Shown here piece by piece: positions 24,088 through 35,990 of a stretch of DNA of 64,000 nucleotides. Source of the stretch: Parelaphostrongylus tenuis (taxonomy: Eukaryota > Nematoda > Chromadorea > Rhabditida > Metastrongylidae); assembly GCA_019055375.1 (NCBI GenBank), contig JAHQIW010004354.1:1-64000 (forward strand). Direction: 5' to 3'. Positions within the stretch are counted from its first letter, which is position 1; each line of letters begins with the position of its first letter. The notes below the pieces were generated by a model that worked only from the letters and a program-made list of their open reading frames with translations, ran no database searches and had not been told where the DNA came from. Both the position numbers and the translations under genes were made by a program.

Positions 24088-24405
24088 GATCACCTGTATC
24101 ACCTGTCGTCCTGTTGATCGTCGAGTGACTCGAGCGGGTACCAGCAACTCTTTCATTTTTCCCTATCGCGTGCAAGAGTAGCCCAGTGGGTCCTCCTTGC
24201 TCTAGGGATTTGCTGAGCATCATATCTTTCTTCTATCGCTTTCGTGAAGAAATCGGACCAACGGGTCACTGGTTTTCCTTTAGAGCGCTTGATGTCGCGA
24301 GAAATCCAGTCAGTAACGGCTCTCGTCCATCGGTTGTCGTTGAAGCGCATCACGTGTCCGGCCCACCTTATTTTCGATATCCTGACGGCTTGCAGATTTG
24401 TACAC
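24088..24405 (-). mobile_element. RTE-type non-LTR retroposon 3' end, copy 1
   Basis: The minus frame encodes the C-terminal tail typical of nematode RTE-like reverse transcriptase proteins: [44 protein letters not shown]. Here it ends in a TGA directly after DREK, where copy 2 reads on. The tail carries repeats of caggtgat. It is 5'-truncated, as usual for this class, and inactive. Confidence 0.8.
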
Positions 24406-24843
24406 AAAATATTCTGTTTATATAAAGTCGAGCGATAACTTTTCTACCACTAGCTTTTTAGGAAGTTATGCCCTTGCCCAGATTTTGTACTTTGCTAGGG
24501 TTGAATGGGCACGAAGCATTTGGTTTTGGAAGATTCTTTCAAGAATTCCATTTTAAATATGGAAATTTGGGGCCTAAATTCTCAAACATGAGAATCACTG
24601 TGAATTATTTTTCATGAGTGAGCAGAAAGGAGGGTTTTTTTTTCGAAATCAAACAACATTAGAGCAGTATTCCACTGTTGGCCGTACCACCTCCGCAAAG
24701 TGATGGCTTGATGGACACCATATAAAATTACCGACCACGATAGCGCTACACGAGTGACCATGTGCGAAAGTTTTCTTCTGCAACCAGACAGGCAGGATTT
24801 TCTCAAAGAGATTCACCAGAGATGAGTCATGGGTCCACTGCGA

Positions 24844-24898
24844 TAACAACACGAGAACGAGACTGGGATTCGTACTCAACACGAGAACGAGACTGGGA
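24844..24898 (+). repeat. Short tandem duplication
   Basis: The block acacgagaacgagactggga occurs twice, about 31 bp apart (24849 and 24880). No function is suggested. Confidence 0.7.
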
Positions 24899-25339
24899 TA
24901 TTGCTAGCACTCCTATGAAAAGTTCTTGTCCAGTGAATGAGGTCGCATATTGATTAGTACCTTCATAACCGAAAAAAAAAACCAAGTAATTATATAGAAC
25001 AATTGCTTTTCCGCAGCTTTAGAACTGGATAATTAGGAAAGTAGTTTCAGAAAAATTTTGAAGATTCTTGTAAATATTTGGTGTTTGTTAAAGTGAGATA
25101 ATTTGCAGATATGTTGATAAAGAGGGTACTTTTTCGTTATCCGTACACTGCTTCGACTATATAGAAAGTCGTATTTTTTCGTTGCTCTCGAAGCCTAAGT
25201 AATTATTCGATCGCTTAAGTCAAAACAACTTTGATGGTGCATTTTATTTCCAAAATCGCCATAATATTGCGCTAGAGCAACAGGCGTAGAATTTTGGTTC
25301 TCTTTCAAACGTTTCTCGCTCACCAAAACTTTTCGTTTA

Positions 25340-26215
25340 GAATTTTATCAACCATTCAATAGATCGAATCTCGCTGATTCCAATGATATATTGGCCTCTG
25401 AAAAAAGCTCTTGTTGCGCTGCAACAATCAAAAGAAGATCGGACTTCGCAAATCTGACAGAAAAGCACGGTGGCTTGGCGGCCGTGTTGCGAAATCCCTG
25501 TGCATATATCGGCAAAGCACGATGGTTTGATGTCGATGTTGCGCTGCGCAAAATCTAACATTCTGTGGCTGCCACAGCACACTGGAAAGTTTTTTCAAAA
25601 TCCAAGCGTATTATCGGAATTGACGAGGTTTGAGCTATCGAATGATTCTCAAAAGTTCACAGAAAGAGCCTAGCTAAGTGAGAAACGGTTTAAATGAGAA
25701 ACGCATTTTTATTTTTGCTGTCACAGCGTACTGATGAAGCCATCTTAAAATAAAGTGCATTATTGGAATCTTTGAGATTTGAGCTATCAGAAAGTTGCTA
25801 AAAGATTAAGAAAAATAAAAAGCTAGCTTTTCTCAAAGGATCGAAAATGGTGCGGACGACGAAAATGATCTGAATTTGCGAGACATAATCTTCTTCTAAT
25901 TGTTACAGCGTAATAAGAAGTTTTTTTAAGAGACCAAATAAATTTTTGGAATCCTTAAAATTTGATCTTTTATTAAATGTTGAAAGAAGTAACTTTCTTC
26001 GGCGAGAAATGTTCGTTGAGGAACACATTTTTATTTTTGCTGTTCCAGCATAATAGCATAGAACCATTTTGATAACAAAATACACCATTAAAATAGTTTT
26101 GATTTGAGCTATCGAATGACTTCTCAGACTCTAAGAAAACTAAGGAATACGTTTCTTTCAAAGGCTCAAAACAGGGTGCGGATGACGGAAGAGTACCACA
26201 GGGAGACTAGAAACT
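25340..26215 (+). repeat. Degenerate tandem array, ~145-180-bp unit (five units)
   Basis: The anchor tttgagctatcgaatga or variants occurs near 25626, 25781, 25960 and 26107. Each is followed by ctaagaaa-like text, then attttta-ttttgctgt-acagcgta. The first unit (25345-25400) is inverted relative to the rest. The same unit occurs in the palindrome arms and at 14.9 kb. Frames here are repeat shadows. Confidence 0.65.
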
Positions 26216-29200
26216 CAAGTTTTATTAAGTTATTATTGTTACTAATAGTCCTGGAACAAAATAAATGCTGACTTCGACGACATCACGTACACATCTTAAG
26301 TGATAAGTGAGAATATTGCACCAAGATAAGTTCGTAGAAAAAGTGCTACATATCAGAATAATCTCATGTTTAACTCACTTTATTATCCATATAATAAGAC
26401 TTGCATCCATATATTACTTCTCCCTCTTTTCCCGAGTAGGATTCGCCTCTGTTTTCCGCGAAAACTTCTAAATTTCTTTAATAGCACTGAGGCTTTATTC
26501 GGAGCATACCTGGTCATTTATACACAACTCTGTTATGAGGTTAACCGCTTAAACTGCAAGTGCAAAGCTCTTCGTTTCTTAGTTCATACCACTATTGTAA
26601 GGATCAGTTCGTCGTCAATCTATAAATCGTTGTTACTTCGAAATTTTAAACTCAGTTGTCGTGATTGTTGCAATATTACATGATAATCTAGTCTGTAATG
26701 CCACTGAAAGGTACTGATAATAACTTAGTTCTCGATGTAATTTTTGCACTATGATTTTTGTGAGTAGGAAGTAGTTGGAACTGATTCAAAGCACTTTACG
26801 GTTCTCTCGTCTCTATACGTTGGCCATATTTCCCACTACTATAGGAAAAACGGTTGCCATTGAAAAATGCTTCCGTGCTATCTATATTGAAAGTCCCTGG
26901 AGAAAAGACTCCGAAGACTATACCAATAACACCAATCAAATTGGCCGTTATAAAGCGTAATCAAATATGAGATATAATAACTCCCTCATGTTTGAGTTTG
27001 TGCATACGAGTTTTGAGAATTACCCGTTTTTCTGTTAACGAACTTGGAGAAAAGTGAACTCAAAGAGGGAACACAAAGTTTTGAGAAAAGCACTCACCTC
27101 TAGAGAAGTCGAATTGGCTAAATTTTCGCCCTCTAGCCTCTATAAGGCCCATTTGATTTGTTGTTCTGTTCATGATTGCAAAGGTAAGACAGATGAAGGC
27201 AATAGAATACAAGTGAAGAATGGAATAGGTAAGCCAGTGAATATACAATACCAATAAGAGCAAGTTCTCCGTTTTGCTCTGGAGGTAGTAGCATCAATCA
27301 GGAAAGAGCGTATTTCAGTGGACACCCAATTTCTTCGGCACAAGCACTCCACTAGTTGAATTCGGGGAAAATGAAGTCTGGAGAGTGTTCACGGAGATAT
27401 CGGGGTCCCACAGATCTCGTATAAACCAATTCGTTTACGTTATTCGAAAAAGCTAGTGGTTGACGTGATAGTCCACGGCGATTCACCGAATTCCACAGAG
27501 AGCGCCCCGTTGACGCCCACTTTTCCCTCTTTCCGTTCAGTGACGAAGAAGCAATCAGTACAATGAATAAACATAATTGTTTTAAAATAGACTGATGCGA
27601 GATGATCGATGCAATTAGTGGTTAAAATGGTTAAAATTTCTGCAACGAAAAATCATCACCTCGAAAGGCTATGGCTTGAGCACGGATTTTGCTAAGAAGC
27701 ACTTTCTATGACTCAATTTTTTTTCTTGGTATTTACGTATTTGTTTCAATGATTTGAAAGTTTAATTCAAAATTGTTATATTAAAGTATAATGTCATTGA
27801 TTTGAAATAGACGTTATATATAGGTGCTCGCGTAGAAGACTTCATTCCACTAATAAAATTCTTAGTTATAGTGATGTTCATGGAAATATCTTTGAAACAA
27901 ATGTGGATAATTTCAACGATCATTCTCGATGATGACTCACCAGCAGTAGATCACGTGTGGAAGTCTTACATGCTTAGGAGGCTATTTTATTGCAACAACA
28001 AATATCTTTTATTGCATAGAATTCAACGCATATTGAGATTCGAAATCCCCACTTCCTCCTTTCAAGGCGAAAACTCTTATGCTTAGAACAATGCGCCGAT
28101 AATTCAAAAAACATTTTCTATTCACTTCGTATAGAGCATCTAAGAAAAGTATTAAATAGGCTTCAAGTTCGCCTACGAAATCAAAACATTCACCAAAACT
28201 TTCAGTGGTAAATTTTTGAGCTCTTGCCGCTGTTTTGTCTCTGAAGAGAAGTGAAGATAAAAAAGAAGGCACATTTCTCTTGTGTAATGAATTGAATGAC
28301 TAAGCTTTCCAAGCTTTGGCAACACTTGCAAGTACAACTGACTCTGCACTAAACAGCATACTCAAAACAGCGCTTCAAGCTGTGTAGTCAAAAATTTGAA
28401 TCCCAATTTAAGGCGATCTGATTTCGAGTGGCTTTGAGCAAATAGCTTCTCCGTGCACATATCATTACATGACTCTCCCCTAAGGCCGCTTAATTCAGTG
28501 TTTCTAAAGAGGTATTTTCTGAGGTTTGCTAGATTAAGCCGAAACGTACGTCTGGCACTTGAGGTGCCAGAACAGACTTTACGAAAGGCTTAAATTCTGT
28601 CATCTGATTACACTGTTCCAAACGAGGTCTCAAAAACAGTCGATGAGAAGAAGTTCAAAGAAAGTTTGAAATTTATTTCCTTGCATGTAACCTGATAGAA
28701 TAATTCAGACTTTCAAATTTGCACACCTATCATGGCGTCTAAGGTGCTGCAGAACATCACTGTTTCATAAATTTCTTCCTTGTGTTCGCTTCTGAATTCT
28801 TTGTGAAGAAATACGCTGCTTGAAGCCTGCTGCTCATTCATGCAAACAGTGGTTCATCTATTGCTCACCTATAAACTACCATCGGTCTACTTTCTCTTGT
28901 TCTATAATCCGTTCGATACTGCATCAATTTTCTCTCTAAGGTACGCCGCCGTCGCCGACTTGGAGACGTACTCCAATGGCATTGTGGTAAATTTGTGACG
29001 GAATTCTTATCGTCACAAAAAGAGGCTTTTTCATCAGTAAAAGATGGAAAACAATAAAAAGACTTTGTTGAAGGTACTGCGAAGGTACTTTCACAAGAAG
29101 CAACGACAATGATTACTAAATCCTATACTTCTCAACAAAATTCCTCTCTCTGAGAAAAAGACGCCTTATTACCCTTATTACACACTTCTACGTTATCTTA

Positions 29201-29329
29201 ATTATATTTGTACATATTTCTATCTTATTTATTTTTCATTTCTCATATCAACAGCAATTCACCTTCTTATAATGCCACGAATCAATGTAATCAAATAGTC
29301 AACTGCATTGTCATTTGAATATTTGAATC
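26216..29329. other. Intergenic, no supported gene
   Basis: Frames at 26366-26683 and 27054-27257 show no domains. A 46-bp open segment with good splice edges (28941-28986, peptide YAAVADLETYSNGIV, donor gtaaat) was noticed, but no partner exon was found. Confidence 0.35.
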
Positions 29330-29600
29330 AAATACTGCTATTTGTGGGAGCCATGACCAAGTGGCTGTGATGCACGTAAGCCGAGCACCATCACTCCAAC
29401 TCTCTCGGGCAGTCAACAACAACGCCCTATGAAACGCCACAACCAGGCTATCCACGAACTTGAAAGGAGACTTGCTCAACTAGTATCCTATGACGTTCAA
29501 GAAGATGAAGAAAAAACGAACTGAGTGTCAGAAGTACTGGGATCTACACAGAGGAAAGAAAGCACTATGAAGACGAATCAATAAAGTGTCAAAATATCAA
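29330..29600 (+). repeat. Dispersed repeat REP-1, copy 3
   Basis: It shares gtcaacaacaacgccctatg, aacgccacaaccaggctatc, cttgctcaactagtatcc and gtactgggatctacacag with copy 1. It ends in caataaa, like a polyadenylated 3' end. The minus frame 29479-29291 is a shadow. Confidence 0.65.
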
Positions 29601-30680
29601 ATACTGTTATTCAAAATTTTTAGTTTTGACATAATTATTGCATTCAATAGTCAGATCTTAGCGAAAGAGTATTAATAAGCAATAAATAATCCGTTAGAGA
29701 TGATAATGTCCACGGTGCGATGGCAGTGTTCTGGGAACTCTTAGCAATTTATCCAATTTTTGGGACCGTAGTAATTGAGACCTTTATTGAATTAAGGAAC
29801 AAGCTTTGCTCTATCATGCTATAAGCATTAACAATTATACATACGCACTTACTTTGTGAATACGAACAATATTTATCACCTCTCACAAGGTATGCGGACT
29901 AACTCGCGTCCTTCACGAATTTCATTTTAGTTGAAAGCCTAAAGACAATTTCATGCACGCCATCCAACTCTCAACCATCCAGATAACTTGAGTGCTACCA
30001 CATAAAGGCGTTTCTAGAAGTCAATCAGTACCTCCTGATTTGTCCTGCCTCGTTATTTGTTTGCGATGAATATTAACTTTGACATGTACCAATGTGAGTC
30101 ATTTCTCTTCTGCATCGTTAATTTCCCTTTCACCGCCTGTAGCATTTTATTGTAAACATTTTATGCTCTTGTTCTAGTCCCTCGATATCGGTGGAAGTAG
30201 CCCGTTCGCATGAATAGAACATGTGGGCTTCTATGAACTAATATAGTTCACGTAAGAAGAAGATTCACAAACTTACGCGTCATGGACCTGTTCTGTGCGA
30301 GAGGCCATCATAGTAAGTGTTGCATATTTCTTGCTTGCTTAATGTGTCAGTATATGCAGGTTTACCTACAGTTTAGGTGTGCACATTCTGCCTTTGTAGC
30401 ATAATTGGAACTTAATATCCGGAAAATCTGTTAGAATGTTAAAATTAAAATGGTATTTTATGCAATGAATCAGATGCATAAAATATGGCCATTCCACATT
30501 TGGTAAAAACAGACCAATGAGTTATTTCAACTTGTATATTTTCTATATTTCTGAGTTGTCCTAAGTTATGATACTAGAGTCATATACACCATATTTATTA
30601 ACCAGAAGTAATTAAACTTGCATGATTTTGGTATAGCTCAACTGCGCACTTTCTTGCGAGCATTTCGGTAAACAAGTTGC

Positions 30681-30965
30681 ATGTACTTGATTCGAGATGA
30701 AACTCTTATGGGAACAAATTCGTTTGCTACTCATGCACGAATGCGCTTAGGGAAAAATGCTAGTGAAGCGGTGCGCGAGATTAACGAAGCTTGGGGCGAT
30801 GATACGGTTGCAGAAAGAACAATTAGGAGATGTTTCTTGAAGTTCAAAACTGGAGAGAACAATGTGCAGGATCAATCACGATCAAACCATCAACATGAAG
30901 CTCCATTAAATTTTGAGCTCTGCCTCTCTAACATTTTCCCCTACGCTCCATTCGTGCACCAGTAG
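30681..30965 (+). mobile_element. Mariner-like transposase N-terminal fragment
   Basis: The frame holds the paired helix-turn-helix region of mariner transposases: ARMRLGKNASEAVREINEAW, then TVAERTIRRCFLKFKTGE, ending near QDQSRSNHQ, where SGRP is usual. The sequence then loses similarity; no catalytic D motifs follow in the next kilobase. It belongs to a lineage distinct from the copy at 8.1 kb by its helix sequences. Confidence 0.75.
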
Positions 30966-31814
30966 CAAGCGAATTTGTTCCCACGACAGCTCCATGTCAA
31001 AGAAAGTGTAGGCAAATTGTACAAAAAAAAGTTTACATGAACATACGCAATTGAGAGACTACAGAATCATGCAGTTTACTACCTCTGGTTGCTTAATTTG
31101 ATGTTTATTGCTCTATTGCCAAACTTTTCGAGGGACCGTATTTTACGAGCAGTTGTTAGAGATTGTATGCAGGAATGGTCAGTTTTTCCAGCTGTTGTAA
31201 AGCTTCTAGACTCAAAAGTTCTGAGAGGAAGTTTGCTTGAATGAATGTTTGAGGAAAATGTCTTCAACATCAGAAAAATTTCAAACTAGATTCACGCATT
31301 CTTTAGAGACGTATTCTACATTGCCCTCTATTCGAACACTCGCCATTCACTGTCTTTAGAGGTGCGTTTCGTAAATGCTCGACTAAGCAGACTGCAAGCC
31401 AGTTTTAACCTTTCCAGGCCTCTAAGAATGGCAAATCTCCAAAATTTTGGCCAAAATTGTTTTTTGTTATACTCAATAAATCTTTCAACAGAATCATGTT
31501 TACTCATCAGGAAAAAATGACGAAGAAGTGACTGATGAGTGGCCAAGGAAGGTATCATCACCTGAAATTTTACATTACTTTCTTGAAAAGTCATGGATAA
31601 GTGTTTAAGGTAACAAAACTCAGGTGCAAGAAACCGACCGACTTCTACGAACATTACATGCCCGATGTTTGCGAGTTGGTCTTGCAGCAGATAGATATCG
31701 GCGATCAGAAGAGTGATGAGTGGGAAAAGACGCCTTCACTCTCACAAGAGCTTTCCAAAAAGAAGGCCAAATAAAAAAGGTCCTCATGCATTTTAGTAAC
31801 TATTAATAGTCTAA

Positions 31815-32137
31815 TGGAGAAATAAAAGGATAAAAGGATAAAGCTCTCGGCGTTGATCAATCCCTGAGGGATGCGCCATGCATTCGACTTCAATTTTTAA
31901 CTTCGTTTGAGGTGATTGAATGCATATCTGGCCGTTACAATGACTCGCGGTGGCCTCCCGCTGAACCGAGTCAGTGCTGCTTATCCTCCCGGACAAGTCT
32001 GAGACCTGTCTGGTACCAATTTACCGACCCAGGAGGGATGGATGGCTTGGTGAGCCATGAGCGCGAGATCGAACCATTGACCTCGTGTGCGACGCAGGGC
32101 ACCTCTAACCACTGCGCCACATGCGCTCTGTAATGGA
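31815..32137 (-). mobile_element. tRNA-derived SINE, copy 1 (full length)
   Basis: Read on the minus strand, it starts near 32137 with a tRNA-like head: A box TGGCGCAGTGG then TTAGAGG, and B box GGTTCGATCTC at tRNA spacing. A ~200-bp body and a pyrimidine-rich 3' tail of repeated ttttatcc (about 31850-31815) follow. The copies at 52.3 kb (+) and 58.7 kb (-) share the body. Transcription by RNA polymerase III is inferred from the boxes. Confidence 0.75.
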
Positions 32138-32578
32138 GAAATAGGGAGTGCTAAACGCTAATTGTCAGAAATGCGACATATGTATTCGGATCATACTTGT
32201 CGTCGAATCGTCTAAATCTTGAACAATAAAAGTGGGAAATGCGCTGTTTTTCCTTCAAAGAATGTAGTTTTTTCTCATTGGAACGGAAGTATTTCTAAAT
32301 GCGCTAGTTCTACTATAAGTACGTTTATAGGAGTTGCTTTAGGATACGATATTCTTGATGCCATTTAAATGGACCTAAATTAAAAATACACCATATAAGT
32401 ATCAACAAATCCGCGATGAAGTACGGACAACGACTTAATTACTCCAATACCGGAGCAAGATCTTTGGTTAGTTGGAGAAACAAAAAAGACAGCTCTTCTG
32501 AGAACCACACTCAGTATCACAATCTGCCTTTCTTGAATCTCTGATCGATTGCAAGAACGTAAATAAAATAAGGAATCT

Positions 32579-32973
32579 ATGCTTAAAGCCGTTGGTATTA
32601 CAATTCTTTTCGAAACAATATGGTTATCTCGCTGTAATATCGTGATTTTCAGCTCACATGAGTGCTCCTTTTGTTGGAAATATTACCATGAACTTCTCCT
32701 CGTTGATATTGCATTATTCAAAGAAGATGTTTTCTTGGAACTTTATTCTACTAATTAGGTACCAGATTTATACTGGGTATGTACCCATTATTTCAAGCCG
32801 GCGTGCGGTGTGGACACGCGTGCTTCTGTAGTGATGAACTTCCAGAAACGCCTACCTGTGGTAACAATTAAGTTATTTGGAGGGTTGGAATCTGGACGGC
32901 GCCCACGAAAACGTCTTGAGGCTCTCAACATAAATGAATACGTAAAGGACGCAAAGTTAGTGCCCATGTTTTG
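32579..32973 (+). pseudogene. Long frame broken by one TAG, function unknown
   Basis: ATG at 32579 opens 59 codons (MLKAVGITILFETIWLSRC start, signal-like) ending in TAG at 32756-32758. The same frame then reads on for about 71 more codons (VPDLYWVCTHYFKPACG to LNINEYVKDAK) to TGA at 32971-32973. The second half follows an acceptor-like taattag, so an intron or exon start is an alternative to a true break. No family was recognised. Confidence 0.25.
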
Positions 32974-35879
32974 AGCTAAAGGTGGTAAATAATACTCATA
33001 GCACGAAATAAGTGCGCATATAAAATGTCAATGCTTATAGCATGATAGAGCGAAGCTTGTTCCATAATTCAGTAAAGGTCTCAATAACTAAAGTACTTCG
33101 AAAACGGTACATGCGGTTCCGAACGCGTTGGAACTATCTCTAGACAACTAATCTAAGATAAGGCTCAAAGAAAATTTATTGGAGTTAGCATGTTCCCCTT
33201 CATTCAATTTCGTTCCTGAAAACAAGCAATAATAAAATGTATTCACGCAAAAATGTGGTTATGGAAGTCGCAAGATAGCTTTGATAGTTGTGAAAAATTG
33301 TAAAATAATTTGGCGGTATCCCTCTGTAAGAACTAAATTTAATGCCAAATTTCTGCCAACAAAAGAAGTGATGAAAAACCATTACAAATCTCCCGCAAAT
33401 CGCATCCACTCTTCAAATAATCTTTACTAAGCTTTTCACTATTATTCGATATGAATACCTTGAGCTTATCAATGCCGGACCGATTACAGCAGACTAACAA
33501 AGGTTCTCGAAAAATGAGAAGATGCCAAAAAATTTTTCCCAGGTTCTCTTGCTCCATTCACTTATTCATATTCAGGAACACGACCTGATGGCTACCATTT
33601 TGGCCACAATTAATGCTGGGCAATGGTTTCAGCAAATCTCATTAATCAGAGAATAAGGTGGAGTAGCGCAGTTTTTCTTAAAAGTGTACTTCTTTGCAAT
33701 CTCCAAGGACTTTTGCGATTGTTTTAATAACAGCTGGAATTTTATGTAAGAGAAGGTGCACTAAATTTTCCTCTCGTTAGCGGAAAAATCACACTCAAGC
33801 AGAAAATGCCGGATGGTAATCGTTGAAGACTCTGCTTAATTTCTCAATCCATTTTCATTAATTTATTTATTTATTTACTCGTTTAATTACATGATCCTCC
33901 TACGACTACTGTGCGGATCTCAGCAATTTCTTGATGTGATTCAACCCTGGGGCGTGGTAGAAATAGTTAGTATAATATGCATATTGTTGAGATTTTCTAA
34001 CCACTGCGCTTTCTGATCAATTTTCCTGACTACTAAAGTTCACTCTATGGAGCCACAAATCGCTGTGGGAAACAAGATAATTAGGTCGTATCACAGCAGT
34101 TAGGTGATTTGTCCATGAGTACTATTGAATTTCTCAGATGAAATTTAACAAATGGGTTTATTTGATATGATAAATCTTGCGAAAGCAATAATAATAAAAA
34201 GAAAGCAAAGACAGAATAAAGTTTTGTTCAAGGAATCGACCGGCCAAAGAATCATATCAGAATAGTGGCTTGACCTTATCACTTTAATATTTCGGAGACC
34301 ACAGACAACACTATAGTTGTGAAAAATAGCTGCTTCTACTTCCGCATTCAAAGATCATCAATGAAAGAATCATACAAAATGGCCCAAAAAATTTCAAAAG
34401 TCTCACCGACAAAGTGGTCAAAATCCAAAAAAAGGCAGAAGAAATAAGGAAGAACTGTAATAGTTTGAGTAGACATTTTCAATCCAAAACGAATAAAGCG
34501 CTACTGCACTTGATGAACAAGTCAGTTCAAAACGCTTATTACTCAATGGGCATCTAAGGCGAAAGTCCTGCTCATTGATGACAAGACGCCATTCTGTCTG
34601 TTGATCCACTTTTGGTCTTCCGAAACATTTCACTTCTCATTCAAGGCGGTGTCTTATCCATCTTTCATCATAGACAAAGTAATCATTGCACGAACTCGCT
34701 GATTTAGATCATTGTTATGTACTGGTATGAGTACACATACTTAGTAGTGGAAGCGTCTCTCTAGTGGGGTCACTCCTTGATCACTTTGGCTATCTAGTCT
34801 CTGATATATTTCCGATCATAGGAATTACATCTAATTCAAGCCAAGTGAGTGTTTTGTGAGCTTTCTAAACTAAACCGATACGCCTGAGTACACTGTAATG
34901 TATATTGTCCAGATCGCCAAATTCCAGTCAATAGAATCGAAAAAATGCTCGCCCCAATAAGACACAAATTTTTAACCTATGAAGAAACAACTCACATTTG
35001 CTGATGCACAGAAAGCGTAGCTTATCATTAGTTTGCTGAAGTTCGTTTGTCGAATATCAAGCAACCCAACAAGGTAGATTGCATTGATTAAGACACGAGC
35101 TGCTCTTTTGCACCTGTGTTTGTGATCGCTGCGCTGGTCTCAAATAATAATTTCTGCTTCATGTTACAGTCCACTTGCATTGAATGCTGCTTAATAAACT
35201 GGTATGCTATACGTTTGATGTGGTCTTGTAACTAAAGAGGCAGCTACTCTGATTGATCACCATTCCATTAAGGTTTTTTATGACCTTTAGTTTCTTCCAA
35301 TCAATGCAGTTTACAGAGCTTTTTAGGCTTTCCAGGCCTCCTTCCTCATTCACTGCGATTCCTTTGAAAGCTTGATGATTCTCTCAGGAAAACGAAATTT
35401 TTGAAGAAATTTGCCGTCAAAGTGTGCGCCTACTCATCCAAATCGAGTGACTTCGTTATTCGAAGCGCTGCAGTAGTAAACATCATTGGCAAAATGATGT
35501 TGTCCTTTCGAGCTCATTCTCTGGAATGATTTGAGGGATTCGTAAACAAATTCTGCTTTCATTGCCCACCTACAATGACAATGAGCGAGGTCTCATTTGT
35601 TGGCCCAATGTAAGACATGGCTGACGAGCACTGATAGAGTAACATCCATTTGGGCTTCCTGTAGTGAAAAAAAATATGAACAAAGAGTAGGCAGTGCTAC
35701 CTGGAAAGATCTAAGGCCTTTTTGATGGTTTGGATATGGTGCACGCAGTGGAATTCCTCTTATCGGAATTCTTCATACTTAGCTGGTTGCAGTTCATTCA
35801 ATCCTTATCATAGGCATGAGACCTTTGGAGCACTTAGCATAACCCACACACAAGACATGTGATAACTGCAAAACTTTCT

Positions 35880-35990
35880 ATGATACTTACTTACTTAGAT
35901 ACTTGCATACTTAGATGGTACGTCTTCACTAGTTGTGCGGACCCCAGCACATATTCGAAATGGTATATTGCTGGTCTTGCAAACGATATT
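35880..35990 (+). repeat. Dispersed repeat REP-3, copy 1
   Basis: Blocks acttagatactt, gt-cgtcttca-t and gtgcgg-ccccagca recur in the same order at 62310-62370. Only about 60 bp are clearly shared. Confidence 0.5.

Noticed and set aside
28941..28986. Mini-exon YAAVADLETYSNGIV with good splice edges
   Set aside because: No neighbouring exon or family was found; 46 bp alone is not enough to call a gene.
32796..32866. Cys/His cluster (CGHACFCSDELPETPTC) suspected as a RING finger
   Set aside because: A required Cys is missing and the frame ends at once; the overlapping frame is longer.
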